Numbered from the stretch's first letter, positions 1 through 8,572 are shown. The stretch: 64,000 nt of DNA from Mariniblastus fucicola (GCF_008087665.1 NZ_CP042912.1:6262001-6326000), one strand, 5' to 3'. A program made the numbers and translations. The notes: generated by a model not told the origin, from the sequence alone.

Positions 1-2
1 AT

Positions 3-1064
3 CCAAATGGCAAACCGCCGACGAATCTTGACTGGCTCAACGGTCACGAAGGTCCAGACGGAAATTACCACTACCACGCCACGAAAACGTATCCCTACCT
101 CAACGGCGGATTCTACGGAGAAGTCACCGAACGCGAAGGCCAAGTCGACCCTCAACCACGAACAGCAGGAGTCCGGCCGGCGCTTCGCGGGCTCAGAGGC
201 GCAAGAATCAATGGCTACGAAAACCCGGAACCCGGTCGTCACATCGTACGATACGAAGTCAACGGCGAAGAACATTCGATTGACTACACCGTTGAAGAAA
301 ACGGATCGGCAACGTTCAAGTTCATTTCCCCCAACAGCACGACGACGGAAACCTATGAACCGCGGCAACGGGAGAATCGCCGTGGTGAAAGGAACAGTGA
401 TCGGGGCGCAAATTCGCCTGCGAACGAACCACGTGGCGAGCGAGGTCCTCGCAGAAACGGTCGAGGCAACGAAGGCGATTCGCTCGTGCGAGCTCTCGAT
501 TCCGATCGAAGCGGGGCGATCGAAGCAGACGAAATCGAAAAAGCTGCTTTGGCGTTGCAGTCAATGGACCGCAACGGCGATGGAGAGATCAGTCGCGAGG
601 AATTGCGTGGCGACGACGAAAGAGGCGAGAGACGCAGTCGACAACGTGGCGATGGTCAAGGCAGTCAACGCGATCGCGGGCGAGCAAACGGTTCACGCGG
701 TCCTCGGCCTGACGACGGACCACGCCAACCGTGGATTTTGGTGCACGCTGGAGAGATCGACCTCAATGCGGACAACGTCATTGCTCGCGATGAAATCGTC
801 GGTGAAGCCACGAAAGCTTTCGCCAGCTTCGATGTCAACAACGATGGCCAACTGAACACTGAGGAGCTTGGCATTCGCGGCGGATCAAAATCGGCAATGG
901 CTGGCTTTTTGAAAGGACATTCAAAAGAGATCGACCGCGATGGAAACGGCGTCCTTAGCAAAGCCGAAGTCATCAACAATGCCGAGAGAATGTTCAACAA
1001 AATGGACCGGGACAGTGACGACCAGATATCCGCAAGCGAAATGGAGGCTGCCAAACGTCGCTGA
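3..1064 (+). CDS. YHYH-domain / EF-hand protein (5' partial)
   Basis: The frame is open from the window edge to the TGA ending at 1064, so the start lies outside the window. Near its beginning it has a DGNYHYHAT motif followed by YPYLNGGFYG, which matches the YHYH domain of secreted proteins. The C-terminal half carries six EF-hand-type loops, starting at about nt 498 (DSDRSGAIEADE), 567 (DRNGDGEISREE), 759, 831, 933 and 1005 (DRDSDDQISASE). Loops 2 and 3 are separated by an Arg/Gly/Asp-rich linker. EF-hands bind calcium, and secreted EF-hand proteins are abundant in planctomycetes. The function of the YHYH domain is unknown to me. A GTG at 486 could be mistaken for the start, but the YHYH part is in the same frame upstream. 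Confidence 0.85.
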   Translation, partial: PNGKPPTNLDWLNGHEGPDGNYHYHATKTYPYLNGGFYGEVTEREGQVDPQPRTAGVRPALRGLRGARINGYENPEPGRHIVRYEVNGEEHSIDYTVEENGSATFKFISPNSTTTETYEPRQRENRRGERNSDRGANSPANEPRGERGPRRNGRGNEGDSLVRALDSDRSGAIEADEIEKAALALQSMDRNGDGEISREELRGDDERGERRSRQRGDGQGSQRDRGRANGSRGPRPDDGPRQPWILVHAGEIDLNADNVIARDEIVGEATKAFASFDVNNDGQLNTEELGIRGGSKSAMAGFLKGHSKEIDRDGNGVLSKAEVINNAERMFNKMDRDSDDQISASEMEAAKRR

Positions 1065-1246
1065 CCGAACGCGCTTCCCCAAGCCGCGAACTTGCGAGCA
1101 TTCATCCGCCGCAGCCACGACAGTGTAAATTCGCGTCGTGGCGACCGATGATCTTGCAAACTTCCGACGCCGCGTAAAAGATAGCCTTGGCGAAGGCAAC
1201 GATTGCTCATGCCTTTTGCCTTTGCATTACAGCACGAGTTTGCACC

Positions 1247-1987
1247 ATGTTTTCAAACACTCCCTTCCTCCAATCGCCCAAACTGATCTTTCACGGCACG
1301 TACCACAAAATGGGTACGGTTTGGATGATGCGAGTGCTGGAGAAAGTCGCCGCTCACTGGAAACTTTGCTTGCAAAAATCCAACGAACACGGCGACTCAT
1401 TGAACGCCGGCACGGATATCCTGTTCGCCAACCATTCGCATCTGGATCTGCAGCAGCTGGGTGACTTCGCGGGCTCGCACATGATCCGCGACCCACGGGA
1501 CTGCGTCGTGTCGGGATACTTCTATCACCTGTGGACCGAGGAAGCGTGGGCTCGTCAGCCACAGCCCCGTTTCGACGGTCGTTCCTACCAGCAACACCTC
1601 CAAAGCCTGAATCAATCCGATGGTTTGGCGGAAGAGATCAGGCAGTTTTGCCGCTACGCCAAAACCTATTCGTTGCGTGAATGGGACTATGACGACGAAC
1701 GAATTTTCGAAATCAAATATGAAGATCTGCTAGCCGATGAGCAGGCTGTTTTCACGAAGCTGTTCGAGCATTACGGATTCTCTGAGCGTGCGGTGCAGAA
1801 AGCCATTAAACTCGCGGAACAATGCAGTTTTGAGAAAGTCTCTGGGCGAGTCGTTGGACAATCGGACGCGAAAAGCCATCTCCGCAGCGGACGTCCCGGA
1901 CAGTGGAAAGATGTACTTTCGGAGCGACATCTTGAACTGATCGAAGACTCGTTTGGAGACTTGATCCGGCAGATGGGCTACATTTGA
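1247..1987 (+). CDS. Sulfotransferase family protein
   Basis: This is a 246-residue protein with the PAPS-binding signatures of cytosolic-type sulfotransferases. A 5'-phosphosulfate loop (GTYHKMGTVW) lies near residue 17, and a 3'-phosphate loop (RDPRDCVVSGYF) is central. The late RSGRPGQWKD motif corresponds to the family's conserved RKGxxGDWK region. It would transfer sulfate from PAPS to an acceptor that cannot be predicted. I chose the ATG at 1247 because the phosphosulfate loop follows closely; an in-frame ATG at 1187 would add 20 residues of poor similarity. It stands alone, about 70 bp before the YceI gene on the same strand. Confidence 0.85.
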   Translation: MFSNTPFLQSPKLIFHGTYHKMGTVWMMRVLEKVAAHWKLCLQKSNEHGDSLNAGTDILFANHSHLDLQQLGDFAGSHMIRDPRDCVVSGYFYHLWTEEAWARQPQPRFDGRSYQQHLQSLNQSDGLAEEIRQFCRYAKTYSLREWDYDDERIFEIKYEDLLADEQAVFTKLFEHYGFSERAVQKAIKLAEQCSFEKVSGRVVGQSDAKSHLRSGRPGQWKDVLSERHLELIEDSFGDLIRQMGYI

Positions 1988-2058
1988 CGTCGCCTTCGCG
2001 GTTCCCGCAGGCTGTAAAGAACAAACATGGATTACAAACAGAACAGACTGGAAGAATC

Positions 2059-2943
2059 ATGAAATCACGAATTCAACTCGCGTGGACGATTGCTGCACTT
2101 GTATCAATCTCATTCGCATCAGGACAGACGTTGGCTCAAGAAGCTGCGACGCCGGTGGCCGTTGAGTCGGTCGTTCTGCTGTCGCCCGAAAACTCAAACA
2201 TCAGCTTCGTAGGAATTCACGTTGGCGACGATCCCAAGCCACGACTCGGGGGGTTTGCAAACTTTCATGGCTACGTGAAAGTCGATCCGGCAGCCAAGTC
2301 GGTAACGGGAATGTACGTCGACATCCACATCGATTCCGTGTGGACCGAGTTTGCGAAACTGACCGGGCACTTGAAGAACGCTGACTTTTTCGAAGTCGAA
2401 AAGTTTCCCACATCCAGCTTCATCAGCACCAAAATTGAAGCGACCGAAGCGGGCAAGTGCACCGTGACCGGCGATCTGACGTTGCATGGCGAGACGAAGT
2501 CCATCTCCTTTCCAGCGACCTACAAATTCGAAAATGGTGGACTGATTTTCGCCAGCGAGTTCGAGCTTGATCGTTCCATGTTCGGCATGGATAAAATGCT
2601 CAGTGGCGTTGCGCCAATGGTTTCTCTAAAGTTCGAAGTCGGAACAAAGACGTCTCCCAAAGCAGAACAGGACGGTCACGGCGGCGGCAAGAAAAAGCAG
2701 TCCAACAACGCGACCGAGTTGAAGACTCAGAAGGTTTCGCTCAAGCTGCCGAACATGACTTGAAGCGGCTGTGAAGCTTCCGTGCGAAGCGATTTGAAGG
2801 CCGAAGGTATCGCCAAAATCGAAACGGATCTCGATGAGAACACTTGTGTGTTCGAAATCGCGGCTGATGCGGATCCGAAGGCAATGCTCGACAGGCTGGC
2901 CGAATCCAACAGCAAGATCAAGGACTGGAGCTTTATCGAATGA
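2059..2943 (+). CDS. YceI-HMA fusion protein, probable selenoprotein (Sec235 at TGA 2761-2763)
   Basis: Seen: residues 1-26 are a signal peptide. Residues from about 40 to 210 form a YceI-like lipocalin-fold domain (FANFHGYVKVD, NADFFEVEKFPTSSF, DLTLHGETKS). A His/Gly/Lys-rich linker follows. At residue 235 the frame meets TGA within NMT-TGA-SGCEASV and then stays open for 59 more codons to a TGA at 2941. The downstream part has the length and pattern of a complete HMA metal-binding domain. TGA replaces the first Cys of the family motif MTCxxC. Known: Sec commonly replaces Cys in CxxC motifs, and bacterial Sec insertion needs a hairpin just after UGA; one is present. Inferred: a 294-residue exported selenoprotein that binds a soft metal or does redox chemistry. 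The alternative is a truncated 234-residue YceI protein. Confidence 0.8.
2764..2800 (+). promoter_or_regulatory. Candidate bacterial SECIS hairpin after TGA 2761-2763
   Basis: A perfect 5-bp stem GCTTC/GAAGC (2776-2780 with 2786-2790) closes a five-base loop CGTGC (2781-2785). There are 17 nt between the TGA and the loop, and G is the second loop base. This fits the usual bacterial SECIS pattern of a short stem, a small apical loop with an early G, and a spacing of roughly 16-37 nt. The helix may extend through a GA bulge (GAA with TTT). Five base pairs alone could arise by chance, so support comes mainly from the coding frame it sits in. Confidence 0.6.
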
Positions 2944-2953
2944 AATCGCCGTA

Positions 2954-2976
2954 GCCACAATCGGCACCAATGTGGC
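2954..2976. terminator. Weak hairpin between convergent genes
   Basis: GCCACA (2954-2959) pairs with TGTGGC (2971-2976) across an 11-base loop in the short gap between the converging YceI-HMA and NRAMP-like genes. There is no T-tract, so its role as a terminator is only suggested by position. Confidence 0.25.
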
Positions 2977-2982
2977 ACGGGC

Positions 2983-4311
2983 TTAGCTGAGCGTCAGATA
3001 GATTCTCACCAGCGTGCGAAACGCCAGAACAATAACCACAGCGGCACCAACCCAATTGATCCACGTGAGAGTGCGAGGAACTGTTGGGCCGCCGGCTGTG
3101 GTTTTTGTATTGCCAAGGTAAATGAGGCTGGCGATCAGAATCGGGCCGCCCAACACGGTCATTGCCTGAGCAAAAATAATGAGCGGAACGCGGCCTTCCG
3201 ACGTCGTTCCAAGGGCCACGACCATTCCGATCAGCAGCGCTGCGACGGTGAAGGATTTTGTCCAAACCGAGTCCAGCGAGGCGTCCTTTCCGATGCCGTC
3301 GGCCAACAACGTTCCGCCCAGAACCGAATTCACCAGAAACGAACTGCTCGCGCCGGCCAACAATCCAATTGCGAACAACCATTTGGCTCCGGATCCAAAC
3401 AGCGGTTCCAGCTGAAGCGCCACATCGGCGGCGGATTTCAGTTCGCCTGGCTCGACTTGTCCTTTTAAAACCGTAGCGGACGTCAGCATGATCATCATCG
3501 CGACGCCAATCAGCACTGACGTTCCGGCGACCGAATCCAGAAATCCGTTCTGCAAATCTGACGTGCCCCAGCCTTTTTCGCGTACAAGGTAAGCCTGATA
3601 GAACGCGCCGGCGATCGAAAACGTGGTGGCCAACAATCCTTGAATCGTCAGCCAGGGATCGAAGAGTACTTTCTTGCCGTCGACTGAATTCTCAACGTCA
3701 ACGCTCGGAAGAAAGTTGGAACCCAAACCTTCTGGCAACGTCGGAACCAGCCCGGAGATTGCTTCCGAGATCGAAGGTTGTGCCATGACAAGGTTGGCGA
3801 CAAACCCCAACAACATCAAACCCATCATGAGCATCATGATTTGCTCAATGCGTTGATAGAGTCTCTTCATGCCGAACAGGCAAACACAGATCACACCGTT
3901 GAGCGCGACCAGAATGCCCAGCCGAGCCGTATCACTGAGCGGAGTCAAAGCTTCGATTCCGGCCAGCACGCCCAGGTTGTTGCCGAACTGAAAACAGGCC
4001 GCAATCAGAAAGACGGTCACGCCAGTCAACATCGCGACCGGGCGTCCCAGGCGATTCCCAAGTTCCGTCAGCGGCGATTCCTTGAGCCCGACACCGATGC
4101 GTGCTGCGGCGGCGATCGCGGCCAACATCAGGATTCCGGCGACGACCAAAACCCAAGCCATCGAGAACCCGAATTGACATCCGATTTTTGAGTTCGTCAA
4201 AATGCTGCCCGGCCCAAGTACGATGCAGGCGACGATAATCGCCGGGCCAATTTTCTGCTTGAGTTTCTGGAACATGGAACCTGCGTGCTGATTCAAGGTG
4301 GGCTCATTCAT
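2983..4311 (-). CDS. NRAMP-like transporter with non-canonical metal-site motifs
   Basis: This 442-residue polytopic membrane protein of about 11 helices has the general NRAMP/APC-fold pattern and length. The TM1 motif, DPGN in true Mn/Fe NRAMP proteins, reads GPGS at residues 33-36. The TM6 MPHN motif is replaced by AFYQ at about 236-239. The Asp, Asn, Met and His that normally coordinate the metal are therefore absent. Its start overlaps the end of nagA by 8 nt, indicating translational coupling in a nagB-nagA-transporter operon. It may carry a substrate other than Mn2+ or Fe2+; Mg2+ or an amino-sugar-related substrate is inference only. Confidence 0.75.
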   Translation of the reverse strand: MNEPTLNQHAGSMFQKLKQKIGPAIIVACIVLGPGSILTNSKIGCQFGFSMAWVLVVAGILMLAAIAAAARIGVGLKESPLTELGNRLGRPVAMLTGVTVFLIAACFQFGNNLGVLAGIEALTPLSDTARLGILVALNGVICVCLFGMKRLYQRIEQIMMLMMGLMLLGFVANLVMAQPSISEAISGLVPTLPEGLGSNFLPSVDVENSVDGKKVLFDPWLTIQGLLATTFSIAGAFYQAYLVREKGWGTSDLQNGFLDSVAGTSVLIGVAMMIMLTSATVLKGQVEPGELKSAADVALQLEPLFGSGAKWLFAIGLLAGASSSFLVNSVLGGTLLADGIGKDASLDSVWTKSFTVAALLIGMVVALGTTSEGRVPLIIFAQAMTVLGGPILIASLIYLGNTKTTAGGPTVPRTLTWINWVGAAVVIVLAFRTLVRIYLTLS

Positions 4312-5236
4312 TGGACGCTCCTCGTGTCGGAAACCCGATCAGTTTTCGCGAATTGGCGCTCGTTAGCTGAAGGATCTGCGACTCGCTGAGTCCAAGTTTC
4401 GATCGCAAGTTTGAAACCGCTGCGGGCATCGTAATCGCCGACCCCACCAAGTGCTCCCGATCGGCCGTCCACGTCGCCAACGACTCGTCGACATAAACTT
4501 TCTGGTCGCCCAACTGAAACGTCCCGCTGCCATTTCCAGCTGCCGAAATCGCGTCGGTGACAACGTAAGCCCGATCCAGTCCAGCGATCGCGAGAAAGTT
4601 TTTTAGTACGTGGCAAGGAACGTGAACGCCATCAGCGATCAGCCCGATTGCGATTCGGTCGGAAATCGAAAGGGCTCGCTGGATAATGTTGTCGTGACGA
4701 TCGAGCTTCTTGGGACACGCATTCCCGAGATGTGTGAATGCAGAGAGCCCCGCGTCGACTCCGGCGAGCAACTGCTCCAGCGACGCATCGGTGTGACCGG
4801 CCGACACCACGATGCCTTGAGCCGCCAGAAACCGGGTCAGTTTTTGATTCGAATCGTTTTCGGGCGCGAGAGTGACGAACTTCACCAATCCATCCGCCGC
4901 ATCCAACATGCTCTGCATCGAATCCACACACGCCGGCAGAACGTGCTGCGCCGGATGCGCCCCAACAAATCCGGGCTCGACGGAGATAAATGGCCCTTCG
5001 ACATGAATGCCAGCGATCGTTTCGGCGACCAAAGAATCTGTTTCGCGAATGGAGGCAATGTTGGCCAGCCGTTGTTTCATCTTTTCAAGATCGTCCGTGA
5101 TCACAGTGGCGAGAATGTGATCGACACCGTCCGAACGCAGATTTTGACAAGCCAGTTTCACGGACGCGGGGTCCAACTGATCGGCATTGAAGTCGACGCC
5201 GAAGCAACCGTTTACCTGTAAGTCAAAATATCCCAT
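4304..5236 (-). CDS. nagA: N-acetylglucosamine-6-phosphate deacetylase, compact form
   Basis: It deacetylates GlcNAc-6-phosphate to glucosamine-6-phosphate. The family motifs are present: DLQVNG (5-10), HVEGPF (78-83), GHTDA (147-151), THLGNA (168-173, usually THLFNA), DGVH (202-205) and the catalytic Asp in VTDAI (about 228). At 310 residues it is about 70 shorter than typical NagA. It begins almost directly at DLQVNG and ends soon after the last barrel helix, so both halves of the flanking beta-sandwich appear to be missing. It lies 24 bp downstream of nagB and overlaps the transporter gene. Cell-wall or chitin amino-sugar recycling is the likely role. Confidence 0.9.
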   Translation of the reverse strand: MGYFDLQVNGCFGVDFNADQLDPASVKLACQNLRSDGVDHILATVITDDLEKMKQRLANIASIRETDSLVAETIAGIHVEGPFISVEPGFVGAHPAQHVLPACVDSMQSMLDAADGLVKFVTLAPENDSNQKLTRFLAAQGIVVSAGHTDASLEQLLAGVDAGLSAFTHLGNACPKKLDRHDNIIQRALSISDRIAIGLIADGVHVPCHVLKNFLAIAGLDRAYVVTDAISAAGNGSGTFQLGDQKVYVDESLATWTADREHLVGSAITMPAAVSNLRSKLGLSESQILQLTSANSRKLIGFPTRGASNE

Positions 5237-5260
5237 GAGTGCTTTCTGCAGCGAACAGGC

Positions 5261-6001
5261 CTATTGATTTCGATCTGCCAATCGGCTTGCTGCGGCCTGA
5301 TCGAGGAACAGATTGACGTCGGGATGAGTCTGCAGAATTGACGCGGGAACCGAAGGCGAAACGTCACCTTCCACCGACTGCTGGACGGCTTGCGATTTTC
5401 GCTCATCGGGCACCGTGCAAACAATGTGCTTCGACTTGAGAATCTGCTTGACCGACATGCTGATCGCACGTGCAGGCACGGAATCCAGATCGGGAAACCA
5501 GCCTTCTCCCATTTGCTGTTCCCGACATGCCTGATCCAGATCGACGATCAAATACGGAGATTCGGTTTCGAAGTCGGCGGGCGGATCGTTGAACGCAAGA
5601 TGCCCGTTCTCGCCGATTCCGATGAACGCGACGTCGACCTGTGAATCCGAAATGATTTCGTTCAGCCGTTTGCATTCGGCTTCCGGATCCGATTCCCCAC
5701 TGACGTAGTGGAATTTTTTCAGTGGAACCTTGTCCACGAAACGTTCTTTGAGGTACTTGCGGAACGACGCCGGATGCTGGTCGTCGATGCCAAGATACTC
5801 GTCCAGGTGAAAGCCAGTCACTCGCGACCAATCGATCTCAGGTTGCTCGACCAGTGCCGACAACATTTCGAATTGCGAGCTGCCAGTGGCCACGATGATC
5901 GTCGCGTCGCCTGTTTTCAAAGCCTCTCGCAAAAGCTGAGCTCCCTGTTCGGCTGCTGCTTTGCCGGACTCTTCTTTCGCGTCGTGAACATTGATTTTCA
6001 T
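5261..6001 (-). CDS. nagB: Glucosamine-6-phosphate deaminase
   Basis: It converts glucosamine-6-phosphate to fructose-6-phosphate and ammonia, the step after NagA. The 246-residue length matches NagB. Visible motifs include the phosphate-binding ATGSSQ, the catalytic-region FHLDEY, and [13 protein letters not shown]. It is the first gene of a minus-strand operon with nagA and the NRAMP-like transporter. The 77-bp gap to the end of queE leaves room for its own promoter. Confidence 0.93.
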   Translation of the reverse strand: MKINVHDAKEESGKAAAEQGAQLLREALKTGDATIIVATGSSQFEMLSALVEQPEIDWSRVTGFHLDEYLGIDDQHPASFRKYLKERFVDKVPLKKFHYVSGESDPEAECKRLNEIISDSQVDVAFIGIGENGHLAFNDPPADFETESPYLIVDLDQACREQQMGEGWFPDLDSVPARAISMSVKQILKSKHIVCTVPDERKSQAVQQSVEGDVSPSVPASILQTHPDVNLFLDQAAASRLADRNQ

Positions 6002-6078
6002 GCATCGGCACCTTGATATTTGTTAGCTATTGACGGTAATCACCGGCCAGAGAAAGTCTATCAACCAGCGTGGCGTTT

Positions 6079-6816
6079 CTAGGTCGCTCGCTTGTTGCCG
6101 TACCAGAAAATGTGCTGACGCGGACAGAAACTGAATCCACGATCATTGCAAAGCGGTTCCAGCCATTGGGCGCGATCGGCAAGCGTAGCGGCATCGATTC
6201 CTTCCGGCATTAGCAGCACCTTTGTGCGATCGATTTCGCCGACTTCAGCAAGGAACGATTCGATTTCTAAAACGTCGGTTTCGCAGGCGACAACAAATTT
6301 TAACTGATAGTCATGCCTGGCGACCAGTGACGCAACGACATCAGGACGATAGCGAGTGGCTTCATGTTTTGCCGCCCACTGCCCTGCCCTTTGCTCGGTC
6401 GGTTTTGAGTTGGAAAGCTTGGGGCTGATCGACATCAAATCACAATCGACCATTCGATCCAACGTACCCGCGGTTTCGATCGTGATGTGGAACGTGGCGT
6501 CAGCCAACGCCGCGCAAAGCGACTCAATCTCTTTCGCCAACATCGGTTCGCCGCCGGTAAGCACAACGTGAGCCGCCGGGCCATCAAACTGGTCTTCGAT
6601 TCCCGATCGCGAGGGCAAGGGACCAGATGCAGCCTGAGCAACCGAATCAACGACTTCCGAAACTGACTGTTGCGTTCCTTCGGGCTTCCACGAGGTGAAC
6701 GGAGTGTCGCAAAAATCGCAACGCAAATTACAGCCACTGGTGCGCACAAACACACTCGGCGTGCCTGTCAAACGCCCCTCGCCTTGGCGGGAAAGATAGA
6801 TTTCCGAAATCAGCAT
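6079..6816 (-). CDS. queE: 7-carboxy-7-deazaguanine synthase (radical SAM)
   Basis: QueE converts 6-carboxytetrahydropterin to 7-carboxy-7-deazaguanine in the queuosine/preQ0 pathway. It has the N-terminal signature IYLSRQGEG and the radical SAM cluster CNLRCDFC (Cys29, Cys33, Cys36) followed by DTPFTSW. A GGEP motif (LTGGEP) for SAM binding follows. The length of 245 residues is normal. It diverges from queF across a 297-bp gap holding a large palindrome, so the two queuosine genes may be co-regulated from that gap. Confidence 0.93.
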   Translation of the reverse strand: MLISEIYLSRQGEGRLTGTPSVFVRTSGCNLRCDFCDTPFTSWKPEGTQQSVSEVVDSVAQAASGPLPSRSGIEDQFDGPAAHVVLTGGEPMLAKEIESLCAALADATFHITIETAGTLDRMVDCDLMSISPKLSNSKPTEQRAGQWAAKHEATRYRPDVVASLVARHDYQLKFVVACETDVLEIESFLAEVGEIDRTKVLLMPEGIDAATLADRAQWLEPLCNDRGFSFCPRQHIFWYGNKRAT

Positions 6817-7113
6817 CTGGGCTGGGCTCAGTAATTGGGTAAGTTATCGTTTCGTTTATGAAATCATAACCCGAAGCGTAGCAGGAATTTGCATGAATGT
6901 CCGCTTGGGTTGACCATCTATCGTTTAACGGCAAGCCGTAGGCGACGGGGCGAATATGATTGCGGCACCGTCGCCTACGGCTTGCCGTTAAACAACCAGG
7001 ATGGCTCATGCAAAAACTGCCAAGCGACGTGCAGTTCGGCGCCTGCACCTCGCTTACGCTTCGGGTTATGATTTCCCGCTTACTGTCTAATCTGCTTCAA
7101 TTCAATACAGACC
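6817..7113. other. queE-queF divergent intergenic region
   Basis: This 297-bp non-coding gap must hold both promoters. It contains the 26-bp palindrome described separately. I looked for a preQ1 riboswitch pattern ahead of either gene and found no convincing one. Confidence 0.5.
6923..6993. repeat. Perfect 26-bp inverted repeat
   Basis: The arms at 6923-6948 and 6968-6993 are exact reverse complements around a 19-nt spacer. Each begins with GTTTAACGGCAAGCCGTAGG. As RNA it would be a very stable hairpin. A decayed relative lies at 54847-54900, and a different palindrome of similar style at 33646-33703. This suggests dispersed REP-like or MITE-like repeats and not a gene-specific regulator. 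Confidence 0.85.
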
Positions 7114-7473
7114 ATGTCCAAGAACTTTCATGAGATGCTCGATCCGATCGAGAACCCTGCTCCCGGCCGCGACTACACGATCGAAATCGTCTGCCCGGAG
7201 TTCACTTCTGTTTGTCCCAAAACTGGCCAGCCCGATTTTGGCGAACTGACTTTTGAGTATGTTCCAGATGCCTTGATCGTTGAATTGAAGAGCCTGAAAA
7301 TGTACCTGCAACAGTTTCGCAATGAAGGCATCTTTTACGAAAACGTCACGAATTCGATTTTCGACGACTTCGTGAACGTCGTGCAGCCGAAAACGGCGAA
7401 GCTGACCGCCCGCTTTACGCCTCGCGGCGGCATCCGGTCCATCATCACGGCAGAGTATTCGAAAGAAGCTTGA
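7114..7473 (+). CDS. queF: NADPH-dependent 7-cyano-7-deazaguanine reductase (type I)
   Basis: QueF reduces preQ0 to preQ1 in queuosine biosynthesis. The 119-residue length is that of the unimodular type I enzyme. FTSVCPKTGQPDFG contains the catalytic Cys, and the region ELKSLKMYLQQFRNEG is characteristic of the QueF family. It pairs with queE on the other side of the palindromic gap; queC and queD are not in the window. Confidence 0.93.
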   Translation: MSKNFHEMLDPIENPAPGRDYTIEIVCPEFTSVCPKTGQPDFGELTFEYVPDALIVELKSLKMYLQQFRNEGIFYENVTNSIFDDFVNVVQPKTAKLTARFTPRGGIRSIITAEYSKEA

Positions 7474-7561
7474 TCGTCGCGACAGATTCTTTCCGTCACA
7501 GATAGCAGACAAACAGTGCGTCGGCTGAAAGCCGTCCCGTCAACGAACTCAGGTAACCTCA

Positions 7562-8572
7562 ATGACTCAACCACAAATCGTCCTCAGCGGCTTCGGCGAC
7601 GAATCAGCCAACGATCGCACCATGGACCAACAGTTCTCTGCCATGTCAGCGATTGGACTGCGCTACATGTCGATCCGTTTCATCGACGCTGGCAACGGCA
7701 TCAAGAACGTGATGTCGCTTGACGACGCCGAAATCGCAACCGTCAAACAGAAACTTGACGAGTACGGATTGAAGATCGCCACGCTCGGTTCACCGATCGG
7801 AAAAGCGAAACTTTGCGATGTCGATGATGGCAACGGAGCCCCCTACAAGCCCTTCGATGCCTATCTGGAAGAGGACGTGAATCGAGCTTGTGATCTGGCC
7901 GAAGCGTTCGAGACCAAGCTGCTTCGCGGGTTCAGTTTCTATCACCCCAAAGGATCGAATCTGGAAGACCATTACGCTCAGGCCGTCGATCACGTCGGGA
8001 AAATTGCGGACGTTTGCAAATCGCGCGGGCTGATCTTTGGTTTGGAAGTCGAAGCCAATCTGATCGGACAGAACGGATCCGTTTTGGCCCGGATGCACGA
8101 AGCGATCAACAACGATGCATTGGTGACGATTTTTGATGGCGCTAACATCGTGATGCAGGGCTACACGGCGGATCAGGTTTACGATCAGTACGTTGAAATG
8201 AAGCCGGGGCTTGGCTGGATCCACGTCAAGGACTTTGCCAACCCAACGCCCGGCCAACTGATTGAACACGTTGACGAAGAAACGCTGAAGCAATTCGTGC
8301 CAGCCGACATTGGCGATTCGGGCCACTTGCGGATCATGAAGGACCTTGCCGAATTCATGCCGACGCTTCACGATCGAATGACCGCCCTTGGTGCTCCCGG
8401 TGTTTTCGCCGACATGGAACCGCACGTTCGCGGCGGTGGACAATTCGGCGGTTTCAGCGGTCCCGACGGGATGGGTGTGGCGCTGCGAGCATTCTGCAAA
8501 GTCTGTGACGAGGCGGGCGTCGGCTATCACTTGCGTGACTTTGAAGATCTGAAAGTCGATCGCGGCTATTAG
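7562..8572 (+). CDS. Sugar phosphate isomerase/epimerase-like TIM barrel protein
   Basis: This 336-residue protein is of the xylose-isomerase-like TIM-barrel (AP endonuclease 2) superfamily. Barrel-strand motifs such as LKIATLGSPIGK, GLEVEANL, TIFDGANI, WIHVKDF and the late HLRDFEDL are consistent with metal-binding Glu, Asp and His at strand ends. The family isomerises or epimerises sugars, and the exact substrate cannot be read from the sequence. The ATG at 7562 follows AGGT by a short spacer. No operon partner is evident. Confidence 0.75.
   Translation: MTQPQIVLSGFGDESANDRTMDQQFSAMSAIGLRYMSIRFIDAGNGIKNVMSLDDAEIATVKQKLDEYGLKIATLGSPIGKAKLCDVDDGNGAPYKPFDAYLEEDVNRACDLAEAFETKLLRGFSFYHPKGSNLEDHYAQAVDHVGKIADVCKSRGLIFGLEVEANLIGQNGSVLARMHEAINNDALVTIFDGANIVMQGYTADQVYDQYVEMKPGLGWIHVKDFANPTPGQLIEHVDEETLKQFVPADIGDSGHLRIMKDLAEFMPTLHDRMTALGAPGVFADMEPHVRGGGQFGGFSGPDGMGVALRAFCKVCDEAGVGYHLRDFEDLKVDRGY

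Noticed and set aside
7-855. Long plus-strand open frame in frame 1, 282 codons
   Set aside because: The Thr/Arg/Ser-rich translation has no family pattern. The overlapping frame 3 gives the YHYH motif and EF-hand loops, so this is a shadow.
2761-2763. TGA in the YceI-HMA gene as a nonsense mutation or sequencing error
   Set aside because: Possible, but it falls exactly on the metal-binding Cys, the downstream frame is intact, and a SECIS-like hairpin follows. A second similar case in the window makes Sec the better explanation.
7102-7512. Minus-strand frame opposite queF
   Set aside because: It covers queF exactly on the other strand and shows no recognisable domain.
7471-7530. Possible TGA readthrough at the end of queF
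   Set aside because: The sequence beyond the TGA has no Cys partner and no SECIS-like hairpin at the right distance, and QueF is already full length.
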